NCBI GenBank assembly: GCA_036383895.1
Contig: DASVNK010000071.1
Location: forward strand, 25,037-89,036
From: DASVNK01 sp036383895
Lineage (GTDB): Bacteria > Verrucomicrobiota > Verrucomicrobiia > Limisphaerales > SXQI01
Length of the DNA: 64,000 nucleotides
Direction: 5' to 3'
This document shows, in pieces, positions 1-8,053 of this stretch (position 1 is its first letter; each line of letters starts with the position of its first letter). Under the pieces are notes generated by a model that was given only the letters and a program-made list of their open reading frames with translations, was not told the origin of the DNA and searched no databases. The position numbers and the translations under genes were made by a program.

Positions 1-711
1 CGCCTGCGCCGATGGCGCAAAAATCGCAAATGCATTGAAATGATTTGAGTACTCCCGATACGGCGAAACATTCATCATCTGCGCGAACACACTCTTCGCC
101 CTGTTCGTGAACGCGAACTCCTGCGCAGCCGTATACCCTTCTGCCAGCACCACCACATTCACCCGTAACTCCGGCGGCCCATTCGAAACCAGCGTGCTCA
201 CCTTCGCTCCCGCCGAAAACGCCCGCGCCTCGCCTTTTCTCTGGATCTCGTCCAGGGGCGGCAACTGAATCTCCGTAATGACGTTTCGTGGCAAAACTTC
301 CGCCCCGCGCTCAACCGCAGGCCGTTCTTCAAAGAATCTCACCGACCGTGCGCCATCCGCTGGCACCCGTATGATAAACTGCCCGGCATCTCTCCCGACT
401 TGAATTGTCCGCAACCTTCCCGCCTCAGCCACATCAGCAAACTCAATCCGCTCGAACTGGGGATCCTCACAAGACCCGATGTAAACCGTTTTGCCCGCCT
501 CGGCCCGGACCTCAAACCCAATGCCGCCGCCCTGCCCCTGTCCTTTTCTGCTCCCCTTCACCACGCCGGCTGCCGAATCCACCTCAACCAGCCGCACCCC
601 CGTCAAATCGCGCTCCAAATGCAAAAACAGAATCCCATTCGCCTCGGCGCCCAACATTGCGCACCCCATAAGCCACAAGCAAACCGCAACCTTTCTTATG
701 CCAATGAACAT
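1..711 (-). CDS. M64-family (IgA-peptidase-like) secreted metallopeptidase, N-terminal part
   Basis: The reading frame stays open from the ATG at 711 to the window edge and gives 237 residues without a stop. Residues 1-24 look like a Sec signal peptide ending near GAEA; an LMGC stretch just before it could instead be a weak lipobox. A central beta-rich segment follows. The last 45 residues read NVVVLAEGYTAAQ, then an alanine/phenylalanine helix and MMNVSPYREYSNHFNAF, which is how M64 peptidase domains begin. The zinc-binding HExxH motif would lie beyond the left edge, so activity cannot be judged. The gene is divergent from the secreted protein at 859. Family assignment is by recognition of this N-terminal block only. 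Confidence 0.75.
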   Translation of the reverse strand, partial: MFIGIRKVAVCLWLMGCAMLGAEANGILFLHLERDLTGVRLVEVDSAAGVVKGSRKGQGQGGGIGFEVRAEAGKTVYIGSCEDPQFERIEFADVAEAGRLRTIQVGRDAGQFIIRVPADGARSVRFFEERPAVERGAEVLPRNVITEIQLPPLDEIQRKGEARAFSAGAKVSTLVSNGPPELRVNVVVLAEGYTAAQEFAFTNRAKSVFAQMMNVSPYREYSNHFNAFAIFAPSAQA

Positions 712-723
712 CTTCTGGACGCC

Positions 724-752
724 ACGCTGCCGAATCCCGGCCAGCGGGTCAA
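724..752 (-). promoter_or_regulatory. Candidate promoter of the M64-like gene
   Basis: On the minus strand there is TTGACC, a 17-nt spacer and CAGCGT, ending 12 nt before the ATG at 711. The -35 is good. The -10 keeps only A2 and T6 of the consensus. No ribosome-binding site precedes the ATG. Confidence 0.3.
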
Positions 753-817
753 CTGAACGAAAGTAGGCGACGGCAGGTAGATTCAGGGAGCCCAGCCGAA
801 AAAATCGCTAAAGGGTA

Positions 818-846
818 TTCCCATTGCAAATTAAATTCGGTAATCT
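818..846 (+). promoter_or_regulatory. Candidate promoter of the secreted protein gene at 859
   Basis: TTCCCA (818-823), a 17-nt spacer and TAATCT (841-846). The -10 ends 12 nt before the ATG, which would leave a 5' leader of about 5 nt. Confidence 0.35.
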
Positions 847-858
847 GCCCACTCCGGC

Positions 859-1980
859 ATGAAAACGACTACTTGGACAGGCATTCCCCGAAACACCTTC
901 GCGATTTTGTTTTTGCTTTGCGCCGCGGTATACCCCATCACCGCGGCCGAAAAAGCAGCGGTCACTCTGACTTCGTACTCGGTGCAGATCCTCCCCTCTG
1001 AAGTAGAAGACGATTTCGGCGTCGAGTGGGATCTCGCATTGAGCAGCGTGGGTAATCACCGCGCGCTGAACAGCGAACTGCGGTTGCCCGAGAGTGACCG
1101 CGGATACACCCACGAATCGTGGTTTGTTATGGATAGTTTATTCCTGGTCCAACCAATGGTCTTCGAGGTGCTGCTGGATATTCCCGCGACGGAAGATTCG
1201 AATGGGAATGGTATCCCGGATTTCTATGATCCAGCCGTGGCAATCGACGCGACGACCACCGGTCTGCACCCGGATGATGAAGGGGGTGTGCAGGAATTTA
1301 CCGCCTACTGGGTCCGGGGAGTCGGCGAGATGATCGGCTCCGTTTACTTTGAGATGCCGTATTTTGATCTCACCTTCGGCCACCAGTTTAATCTGCTTCA
1401 TTACGCCGGCGAGTACAGCTATGACCGCACCGGTAACAACCTTCAGGGCTCAATTGCGCTGACGAACGTTTGGAATGAAGAGGACCGCGTTTTAGGGCCG
1501 CTGAGTGTCGAAGTGGTCAATACAAACACGTTGCGTTTAACCGCCAATCAATGGAACAACGGCGCCGGCGTCGATTACGTGGTGGTTAACAACACGTTCG
1601 ACGACCGCTATGTCACGAACTTTTTTTCCGATTTCCTCCTGCAAGACGGCTATCCGCTCAATGGAATAACCGATTACGTCGACTGGTTCATGGTCATCAG
1701 CTCGCAGGACGCGAATGGCAATGGAATTCTCGACCTCGTGGAAACCGGCGGCAGCCAACCCGGTGTGCGTCCAACGCTCTCAATTACCAAGACCGCTACC
1801 GGATTCCAGGTGACGTTGGCGGGCACTGCTGGGAAGTCATATCGATTGGAGTCAACGAGTGACGTCACGGCTGCCAACTGGCCGAACCAGCACCAGGTCA
1901 CGATGAACGGTGCGACCGGCGTGGCGAACATTACTACGGATACAACTGGGGACGTGTTCTTCCGCGCGCGAGAAATTTAG
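859..1980 (+). CDS. Secreted protein with calcium-loop motifs and a Verrucomicrobia-type C-terminal domain
   Basis: This is a 373-residue protein of unknown function. Residues 1-30 form a signal peptide (hydrophobic FAILFLLCAAVY, likely cleavage after ITAAE). Two Asp/Asn-rich loops, DSNGNGIPDFYDP and DANGNGILDLVE, resemble thrombospondin-type-3 or dockerin calcium-binding loops. The last 70 residues (TLSITKTATGFQVTLAGTAG through KSYRLESTSD) match a beta-sandwich found at the end of many secreted proteins in Verrucomicrobiota and Planctomycetota, sometimes linked to surface sorting. No catalytic motif was seen. It stands alone, divergent from the M64-like gene. An extracellular or periplasmic location is inferred from the signal peptide. 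Confidence 0.8.
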   Translation: MKTTTWTGIPRNTFAILFLLCAAVYPITAAEKAAVTLTSYSVQILPSEVEDDFGVEWDLALSSVGNHRALNSELRLPESDRGYTHESWFVMDSLFLVQPMVFEVLLDIPATEDSNGNGIPDFYDPAVAIDATTTGLHPDDEGGVQEFTAYWVRGVGEMIGSVYFEMPYFDLTFGHQFNLLHYAGEYSYDRTGNNLQGSIALTNVWNEEDRVLGPLSVEVVNTNTLRLTANQWNNGAGVDYVVVNNTFDDRYVTNFFSDFLLQDGYPLNGITDYVDWFMVISSQDANGNGILDLVETGGSQPGVRPTLSITKTATGFQVTLAGTAGKSYRLESTSDVTAANWPNQHQVTMNGATGVANITTDTTGDVFFRAREI

Positions 1981-2056
1981 CCTGGGTAATACCCCACCCC
2001 TATCAATTCCAACTCCGGCGGGCTGAGCGCCGCCGGTCTCGCTGAATCGCGCCCCC

Positions 2057-2215
2057 CTACTCGCTGTAGCGCTGGATGATCGGCACCTCTTTATTGAGGG
2101 GGGTCGGTTCCGCCGCATCCTTTTCTTCGCCGCGATTCTGCGCGTCCATTGATGGATCGCGCTGAATCTTTTGTTTTGGCTCGGGTCTAACTCGCTTCAC
2201 TTCGCTTTCCTGCAT
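2057..2215 (-). CDS. Small charged protein, 52 residues
   Basis: The ATG at 2215 is preceded by GGAGG with a 4-nt spacer, the best Shine-Dalgarno site in this part of the window, so I begin the gene here rather than further upstream. The product starts MQESEVKRVRPEPKQKIQ and ends VPIIQRYSE. It is hydrophilic, rich in Glu, Lys, Arg and Pro, and has no membrane segment or Cys, so it is probably cytosolic and disordered. It converges on the secreted protein ending at 1980 and is divergent from the LOG gene. I do not recognise a family. Confidence 0.5.
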   Translation of the reverse strand: MQESEVKRVRPEPKQKIQRDPSMDAQNRGEEKDAAEPTPLNKEVPIIQRYSE

Positions 2216-2292
2216 GTTGCCTCCGAGGAAAAGGTAGGCTCGTTCTCTTTGAAAACAACGGACCCTCCAGAGAATCAGGTTTTGCCGCAGCC

Positions 2293-2320
2293 TTGCAGTG
2301 AGGCGGGCGATTGCTACCCT
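2293..2320 (+). promoter_or_regulatory. Promoter of the LOG gene, apparently leaderless
   Basis: TTGCAG (2293-2298), a 16-nt spacer and TACCCT (2315-2320), with TG one base before the -10 as in extended -10 promoters. The -10 ends 8 nt before the ATG at 2329. This argues against the TTG codon at 2311 as start, because it overlaps the -10. Confidence 0.45.
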
Positions 2321-2328
2321 CTCGGCCG

Positions 2329-3009
2329 ATGAACACTTTCCCGCACGCATTTGTGCGCGAGGACCCCTGGCGAATCTTCCGCATCATGGCGGAGTTTGTG
2401 GACTCGTTCGAAGCCATGTCCCAGGTCGGGCCGGCCGTCACCATTTTCGGAAGCGCGCGAACCCCTCCAACCGATCCCTACTACCAGGCGTCCGTGGAAC
2501 TGGCGAAGCTCTTGGCGGCACAGAGGCTTGCGGTCATCACCGGCGGCGGGCCTGGCATTATGGAGGCGGCCAATCGCGGTGCGGCCGAGGCAAAAGGACG
2601 GTCCGTCGGCCTCAATATCAAGCTGCCGATGGAGCAGAAGGGTAATCCGTTTTCAAATATCCCGATTGATTTCCGATACTTCTTCGCGCGGAAAGTTTGC
2701 TTCGTAAAGTACAGCATGGCCTTTGTCTTCATGCCTGGCGGGTACGGGACCCTGGACGAATTCTTCGAAGTCGCCACTTTGGTCCAAACGCGCAAGATCA
2801 CACGTTTCCCGCTGATTCTTTACGGGCGCGAATACTGGTCAGGCTTGCTGAAATGGATTAAATCAACGCTCGACAAGAATGGGTTCATCAGCCCCGGCGA
2901 CATGGAGTTGTTTACCCTGGTCGATGAGCCGCAAGCTGCTGTGGATATTGTGCTCGATTATATGCGGCGCGTCGGACCACCGCAGCATGTGTCAATGGCC
3001 TTTGAATGA
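2329..3009 (+). CDS. LOG family protein (cytokinin riboside 5'-monophosphate phosphoribohydrolase-like)
   Basis: A 226-residue Rossmann-fold protein of the TIGR00730/LOG family, formerly misnamed lysine decarboxylase. LOG enzymes cleave N6-modified or plain purine nucleoside monophosphates to base and ribose 5-phosphate. Both signature motifs are intact: GGGPGIMEA at about residues 72-80 and PGGYGTLDE at about 136-144, which carry the phosphate-binding and catalytic Arg/Glu sites. The start at 2329 is chosen over an upstream TTG because of the promoter. Its stop overlaps the next ATG (ATGA at 3006), so it is translationally coupled to the M16 peptidase. A nucleotide-salvage or damage-control role is inferred, since bacterial substrates are often unknown. 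Confidence 0.9.
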   Translation: MNTFPHAFVREDPWRIFRIMAEFVDSFEAMSQVGPAVTIFGSARTPPTDPYYQASVELAKLLAAQRLAVITGGGPGIMEAANRGAAEAKGRSVGLNIKLPMEQKGNPFSNIPIDFRYFFARKVCFVKYSMAFVFMPGGYGTLDEFFEVATLVQTRKITRFPLILYGREYWSGLLKWIKSTLDKNGFISPGDMELFTLVDEPQAAVDIVLDYMRRVGPPQHVSMAFE

Positions 3010-4286
3010 AGAGTTTGTATAAAGTTTCGCAAGAGAAGAACGGCGTGACGATTGCCACCGCCGAGATGCCGCACATGGCGAGCGTCGCTCTCGGCATCTG
3101 GGTCGGCGTCGGCGGACGCTACGAACCCGCACCCGTTTGCGGGGTGTCCCACTTCATCGAACACATGTTGTTCAAGGGCACCAAGCGCCGAACCGCCCGC
3201 CAAATTTCCCAGGACGTCGAGGGCATCGGCGGCTACTTGAACGCGTTCACCACCGAAGAGAGCACCTGTTTCTACGCCAAGGCGGCACGCGCCCAGTGCG
3301 CCCATGTTTGGGACGTGCTCGCCGATATGTTCCTGAATTCGAAGTTCGACGCTGCAGAACTCGAAAAGGAACGGAACGTCATTAAGGAAGAACTCGCGAT
3401 GTATCTGGATCAGCCACATCACCAGGTGCAGGAAATACTGAACGAAACGCTCTGGCCGAATCAGCCCATCGGGCGGCCGCTCACCGGGACGGAGAAAACG
3501 CTGGAGAAGTTAACCCGGGCGGATTTGGTCGGTTTTAAGCAGCAAAATTACATCGCGCGAAACACGTTGATTACCATCGCCGGCAACATCTCGCATCGCG
3601 ACGCGCAAAAGATGGTGGCACGTTTCGCCTCAAAATTGCGCGCGGCCAACCGTCCGAATTTCTCACCGGCAGACGCGCAACAGGATTCGCCCCGCCTGCG
3701 CTTCCACCGCAAGAACACCGAGCAAACACAGTTGGCACTCGCCGTGCGAACTTGTTCGCGCCACGACGACCGTCGATTCGCTCTGCGTTTGTTGAATGTG
3801 ATGCTCGGTGAAAACATGAGTTCGCGCCTCTTTCAGGTGGTCCGCGAAGATAACGGGCTCGCTTATTCGATCTGCAGTTCCCTCTCCTTTTTCGATGACG
3901 TCGGTACGTTGAATGTTTCGGCGGGAGTCGAAACCGACAAGCTGGAAAAAGCCCTGAAGTTGATCGTCGCGGAGTTGGCGATTCTCACCGAGCAATTGCC
4001 GGCTAAAGGTGAGTTGCGCCGCGCGCGCGATTACATTTTCGGCCAGCTTGATTTGAATCTCGAGAACACCGAGAACCAGATGACCTGGCTTGGCGAGCAA
4101 TACCTCGGTTACGGAAAAGTTGTTTCGCCTGAAGAAGTCAAAAGCAGGATTGCCGAAGTCACTCCGAGCGAAATTCGCGCCGTGGCGCGCGATTTTTTCT
4201 GTCCCGATCGCCTGAATCTTGCGGTGGTCAGTCCCTTGAAGAACGTGCGCGGGATGGAGCGCCTATTGTCGAGTGTCAGCGTGTGA
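3006..4286 (+). CDS. M16 family zinc peptidase (processing-protease-like)
   Basis: A 426-residue single-cassette M16 (pitrilysin/insulinase-type) peptidase. The inverted zinc motif HFIEH is at residues 49-53 (H49, catalytic E52, H53), and the third ligand E129 follows at the usual 76-residue spacing. The N-terminal catalytic half and C-terminal M16_C half are both present, the latter including a SSRLFQVVREDNGLAYSI-type stretch. The length is typical of the bacterial short form that works as a homodimer. There is no signal peptide, so it is probably cytosolic and degrades peptides. It overlaps the genes on both sides by 4 nt, so it lies in one transcript with LOG and pabB. Nothing links it functionally to either. 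Confidence 0.93.
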   Translation: MKSLYKVSQEKNGVTIATAEMPHMASVALGIWVGVGGRYEPAPVCGVSHFIEHMLFKGTKRRTARQISQDVEGIGGYLNAFTTEESTCFYAKAARAQCAHVWDVLADMFLNSKFDAAELEKERNVIKEELAMYLDQPHHQVQEILNETLWPNQPIGRPLTGTEKTLEKLTRADLVGFKQQNYIARNTLITIAGNISHRDAQKMVARFASKLRAANRPNFSPADAQQDSPRLRFHRKNTEQTQLALAVRTCSRHDDRRFALRLLNVMLGENMSSRLFQVVREDNGLAYSICSSLSFFDDVGTLNVSAGVETDKLEKALKLIVAELAILTEQLPAKGELRRARDYIFGQLDLNLENTENQMTWLGEQYLGYGKVVSPEEVKSRIAEVTPSEIRAVARDFFCPDRLNLAVVSPLKNVRGMERLLSSVSV

Positions 4287-5707
4287 GTCGGATCAGTCCC
4301 ATCGTTCAGGAGATCAGCGGCGCCGGCACGCCGGAGTCGGTCGTGGCGAGCATCGGCGCCTCGCGCGGCGTGCAGTTGCTCCGGAGTAATTATTTCGAAG
4401 CGCCGCACGCCCGTTACTCCTTCGTCGTGGCGCGCCCGTTTCTCACCTTTAGCAGTTCGGCTTCGCATTGCGTGATCGAGACGCGCGACGGCGCCACCGA
4501 GAGTTTTGGCAACCCATGGCATCTGCTGGATGAAGTGATGTCTCAATACGAATTGCTCGATGAGGTGGACCATCCCTTCCCGCTCGGTGGCTGCTTCGGG
4601 TTTTGGGGTTACGACCTGAAAAATTTCGTTGAGCCAAAGTTAAAGCGCCGTGCGGTGAATGACTTGGAAATTCCCGACGCCTGGGTCGGCTTCTATAGTT
4701 CCGTGCTGGTCTTTGATCATCACGTCGGAAAAGTCTGGATCGTCGCCACCGGCCTGGATGTCGACGGCACGCGCACCGCCGAACGGTGCGCCCGCGAAAT
4801 TCAATTTTGGAAAGATGCTGTAGCCGCCGGAACACGTGAACGCACACGTGAAGTGGAAAGCCGCGCCATTCGCAGCAACGTTACCCGCGAGCAGTTCATC
4901 ACCGCCGTGCAAAAGGCGCAGGATTACATTCAGCACGGCCACATTTACCAGGTGAATCTGTCGCAGCGCTTGACCGCCGCCTGGGACGGCTCCGGCTGGG
5001 ATTTTTTCCTCCGGCTGAAGGAAGTTTCGCCCGCGCCCTTTTCAGCCTACCTGCATTGCGGCGAATTCGAGCTCGCTTCCAGTTCGCCGGAATTATTTTT
5101 GCGCATGAGCGGTTCGCAAATACGAACCCGGCCGATCAAGGGCACCCGCCCGCGCCATGCCGACCCCACCCGCGACGCCCAACTGAGTTACGAATTACAA
5201 ACCAGCGCAAAGGAAATCTCAGAGTTGGTCATGATCACCGATCTATTGCGGAACGATCTCGGGCGCGTCTGTGAATATGGCTCAGTGCAGGTGCCCGATC
5301 TCGTGCGATTGGAAAAATATCCGCACGTGCAACATCTGGTTTCCACCGTCGAAGGTAGATTGCGCGATGACGTAACGCATTTTCGCGCGTTCAGTTCCTG
5401 TTTCCCCGGCGGGAGCATCACCGGCGCGCCGAAGTTTCGCGCCATGGAAATCATCGATGAACTGGAGCCCCTCTCCCGCGGCCCATACACCGGCGCGCTC
5501 GGCTATCTCGGATTCAATCGCGAGACACAATTAAGCATCATCATCCGCACTGGCCTGGTGAAAGACGGTGAGGTGCATTTCAATGTCGGCGCCGGCATCG
5601 TGGCCGACTCCGTTCCAGAAGCCGAATACGATGAAACCCTCGCCAAAGCGGGCGGATTGTCAGATGCGACGAGCAAAAACCGCCGCATCAACGTGCTCGC
5701 GCCATAA
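4283..5707 (+). CDS. pabB: Aminodeoxychorismate synthase component I
   Basis: A 474-residue chorismate-binding enzyme. The PIKGTRPR motif places Lys286 where PabB has the lysine that attacks chorismate; TrpE normally has Ala there, so I call pabB rather than anthranilate synthase. The later SITGAPK and GxYTGALGYL-type motifs are intact. It would convert chorismate plus ammonia to 4-amino-4-deoxychorismate for p-aminobenzoate and folate, normally with a PabA glutaminase and PabC lyase, neither of which is in the window. The start is a GTG whose last bases overlap the stop of the M16 gene. No fused amidotransferase domain is seen. Confidence 0.88.
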   Translation: MSRISPIVQEISGAGTPESVVASIGASRGVQLLRSNYFEAPHARYSFVVARPFLTFSSSASHCVIETRDGATESFGNPWHLLDEVMSQYELLDEVDHPFPLGGCFGFWGYDLKNFVEPKLKRRAVNDLEIPDAWVGFYSSVLVFDHHVGKVWIVATGLDVDGTRTAERCAREIQFWKDAVAAGTRERTREVESRAIRSNVTREQFITAVQKAQDYIQHGHIYQVNLSQRLTAAWDGSGWDFFLRLKEVSPAPFSAYLHCGEFELASSSPELFLRMSGSQIRTRPIKGTRPRHADPTRDAQLSYELQTSAKEISELVMITDLLRNDLGRVCEYGSVQVPDLVRLEKYPHVQHLVSTVEGRLRDDVTHFRAFSSCFPGGSITGAPKFRAMEIIDELEPLSRGPYTGALGYLGFNRETQLSIIIRTGLVKDGEVHFNVGAGIVADSVPEAEYDETLAKAGGLSDATSKNRRINVLAP

Positions 5708-5716
5708 CCACCGAGT

Positions 5717-6904
5717 ATGGACGCCATTTACCTCGCGCGCGACAACGCTCACGACCTGGACGCGTGGTCCGGCACTCCACACTGGATGGGTAAAGCGCTC
5801 TCCGCTGCCGGTTTTAAACTGAGTTACGTCTCTCCGTTGGCAGGCGGCTTCCCGATTTACTACAAACTCAAAAGCAAACTCATTCGCACTTTGGGCTGGG
5901 GCTACTCGCCCGATGGCGAATGGGGCTACTTGCGAAAATACGGTAAAAAAGCAGGTGAAAGAATCCGAAAACTTCCCGCAAAAATTATTTTGTCGTGCGG
6001 AAAACCCCAACTCGTTTTTCTCCAGACGAATCTCCCCATCATCTTTTTCGACGATGCCTCCATGCCGGCGATTGTGACCACGCATCCGGGACACACCAAC
6101 TTTTTCCCGCCGGTAAATCGCCGCTTACATGAAGCCGAGCGCCGCGTTCTCGATAAGTGCCTCTACGCCTGTTACGGCTCCGACTGGGCCGCCGATGCTG
6201 CGTTGCACAAGTACGGCCGCGCCTACGAAAATAAGATTCGCGTCATCCCCTTCGGTGCGAACATGGAAGTCCGCCGCACGCGAGCCGAAATCGAGAAGCT
6301 CATCAACACCCGCGAAACCGGCCGCTGTAATCTATTATTTGTTGGCCGCTATTGGGATTCAAAAGGCGGGCCTGTTGCGCTGAAGGTCGCGGATGAGTTG
6401 CACCGCCGCGGCGTCCCCGTCCAATTGGATGTCGTCGGTTGTTCGCCGCCCACTCCCGTTCCCGAATACATCAAAGTCCACGGGTTCGTTTCCAAGAACA
6501 CCGCTGAAGGTCGCGCGAAAGTCGACGCTCTTTTTCAGCGCAGCCACTTCCTGATTGTCCCCACCCGCTTCGAAGCCTACGGTTTGGTCTTTGTGGAAGC
6601 GTCATCTTACGGACTGCCCAGCCTCGCCACCGACATCGGCGGCGTGACGACCATTGTTCAAAACGATCGCAACGGCCGGCGTTTTTCGCTCGACGCTCAC
6701 CCAACCGAATACGCCGATTACGTGCAAAAGCTGCTGAATGATCAAAACGCATACATCACGCTCTCCCGCTCATCGTTCAACGAATACGAACAACGGCTGA
6801 ACTGGACGACATTCGGAAAAAAGGTTCGCGAACTCGTTACCGACGCTGGCCTGCTCCATCCCTCTCCTCGCCATGAATTTACTGAAAGCCTTTCGCAAGC
6901 CTGA
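5717..6904 (+). CDS. GT4-family glycosyltransferase
   Basis: A 395-residue GT-B fold glycosyltransferase. The C-terminal half has the GT4 pattern: LLFVGRYWDSKGG at the start of the second Rossmann domain, and the EX7E donor-site motif in RFEAYGLVFVEA. The N-terminal acceptor domain is less conserved. Substrates cannot be predicted. It follows pabB by 9 nt. The start of the FkbM-type methyltransferase gene lies inside its last 32 nt, so the two are probably co-translated and may modify the same surface glycan or glycolipid. No signal peptide or membrane segment was seen. Confidence 0.88.
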   Translation: MDAIYLARDNAHDLDAWSGTPHWMGKALSAAGFKLSYVSPLAGGFPIYYKLKSKLIRTLGWGYSPDGEWGYLRKYGKKAGERIRKLPAKIILSCGKPQLVFLQTNLPIIFFDDASMPAIVTTHPGHTNFFPPVNRRLHEAERRVLDKCLYACYGSDWAADAALHKYGRAYENKIRVIPFGANMEVRRTRAEIEKLINTRETGRCNLLFVGRYWDSKGGPVALKVADELHRRGVPVQLDVVGCSPPTPVPEYIKVHGFVSKNTAEGRAKVDALFQRSHFLIVPTRFEAYGLVFVEASSYGLPSLATDIGGVTTIVQNDRNGRRFSLDAHPTEYADYVQKLLNDQNAYITLSRSSFNEYEQRLNWTTFGKKVRELVTDAGLLHPSPRHEFTESLSQA

Positions 6905-7769
6905 GTACATCTTCCGGCCGCAGCAGGTGTTCATCAAAATCGGACGCACCATTCGCCCGACGAAAAACACCTTCGAAGACGTCACCCTCCCATGGGGCGC
7001 GCGCCTGCGCATCAGCCCGCAGGAACATATCGGCGCGCGCATCTGGCATCGCGGCGTCTTCGATCTCGCGACGCTTGAGGCCATTTCTCGCCTGGTCGAC
7101 CCCGGCGACGTCGCCGCCGATATCGGCGCCAATATCGGCCAAATGACCACACTCATGAGCCGCTCTGTCGGCAAACGCGGCAAAGTCATTTCCTTCGATC
7201 CCCACCCCGCCGTCTTTTCAGTCCTCTCGGAGAATGTCTCGCGCCTCAAAGCATCTGCGGAAAACGGAGAAGTCGTTCTGCACAACGTTGCCTTAAGTGA
7301 TCGCGCCGGCGAAGCGATGCTCGACCTGGGCGAAGGCTGGGCCACCAATAACGGCCTGGCTCGCCTCGCAGATTCCGGAACTGCAAATGCCCGAACGCTC
7401 CCGGTTCGAATCATGACTTTGGACGAAGCCGTCGGCCCTCAAACGAAAGTCGGCTTCTGCAAAATGGATGTGGAAGGCCACGAACTGAAAGTCCTCGCCG
7501 GCGCTGCAACCCTTCTAAAGGAACGCAGAATCCGCGACATTCTCTTTGAAGATCTCGGCCCCTACCCCAGCTCCGTCCAGGAACATCTCGCCGCCCACGG
7601 CTTCACTCTTTTCGCGCTGCTGGAACGAGTCAGCCGCCCGCTGCTCGACGAAAATTGGCGCCAGCCAAACTTTGATGGCGACCTCGAAGGCGCGGATTTC
7701 CTTGCCACCCTGGAGCCGGATCGCGCGAAGGAACGCTTTCGCCGTTCCGGTTGGACCGTCTTAAGCTAA
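6873..7769 (+). CDS. FkbM family methyltransferase
   Basis: A 298-residue SAM-dependent methyltransferase of the Methyltransf_21 (FkbM) type. Motif I is ADIGANIGQMT. The acidic ribose-binding end of strand 2 is in VISFDPHPAVF, and the family-typical CKMDVEGHELKVLAGA block follows. FkbM proteins O-methylate sugars or secondary metabolites. The 32-nt overlap with the glycosyltransferase gene suggests that it methylates the sugar that enzyme adds. The ATG at 6873 gives the expected N-terminus. It ends immediately before the convergent small gene at 7770. Confidence 0.88.
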   Translation: MNLLKAFRKPEYIFRPQQVFIKIGRTIRPTKNTFEDVTLPWGARLRISPQEHIGARIWHRGVFDLATLEAISRLVDPGDVAADIGANIGQMTTLMSRSVGKRGKVISFDPHPAVFSVLSENVSRLKASAENGEVVLHNVALSDRAGEAMLDLGEGWATNNGLARLADSGTANARTLPVRIMTLDEAVGPQTKVGFCKMDVEGHELKVLAGAATLLKERRIRDILFEDLGPYPSSVQEHLAAHGFTLFALLERVSRPLLDENWRQPNFDGDLEGADFLATLEPDRAKERFRRSGWTVLS

Positions 7770-7931
7770 CTACGATTTCGATTCGTCCGTCCCCGGCTGT
7801 TTCTGCGCCGTTCTCCGCAATGGTTGGACCTCTCCATTTTGCTCTTCTCTCACTTTCGCCGTTTTCGCCATCGGCTCGTTCTTCCCGCGCCGCGCTTCTT
7901 CGCGAATCTGTCCTTCCGAAACACGTTTCAT
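7770..7931 (-). CDS. Possible small basic/charged protein, 53 residues
   Basis: This short frame runs from the ATG at 7931 to a TAG at 7770 and fills the gap between the FkbM gene and uvrB, ending one base after the FkbM stop. The product begins MKRVSEGQIREEARRGKNE and is rich in Lys, Arg, Glu and Gln with no hydrophobic stretch, a composition unlike random GC-rich frames. There is no clear ribosome-binding site, and I know no family. It could be a chance frame. Confidence 0.35.
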   Translation of the reverse strand: MKRVSEGQIREEARRGKNEPMAKTAKVREEQNGEVQPLRRTAQKQPGTDESKS

Positions 7932-8015
7932 TACTGAATTCTGCCGTTCCCTGGCCGCGCTGCAATTGAGGCGACTCCTTGTTCCGCGCTAGTGGACTTC
8001 TGCAAGGCGAGTTCG

Positions 8016-8044
8016 TTGACAGTGCACCGCCCGAGCCATACGTT
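8016..8044 (+). promoter_or_regulatory. Promoter of uvrB, apparently leaderless
   Basis: Perfect TTGACA (8016-8021), a 17-nt spacer and TACGTT (8039-8044). The -10 ends 9 nt before the ATG at 8054. The same hexamer pair and spacing precede ileS. It excludes the upstream TTG at 7979 as the start. No LexA-like box is obvious. Confidence 0.5.
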
Positions 8045-8053
8045 GCCCGTTCG

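Noticed and set aside
2311..2329. TTG at 2311 as the LOG start
   Set aside because: It overlaps the likely -10 hexamer, and the ATG at 2329 fits the promoter spacing.
4283..5707. Alternative call as anthranilate synthase TrpE
   Set aside because: The PIKGT lysine is diagnostic for PabB; TrpE has Ala at this position.
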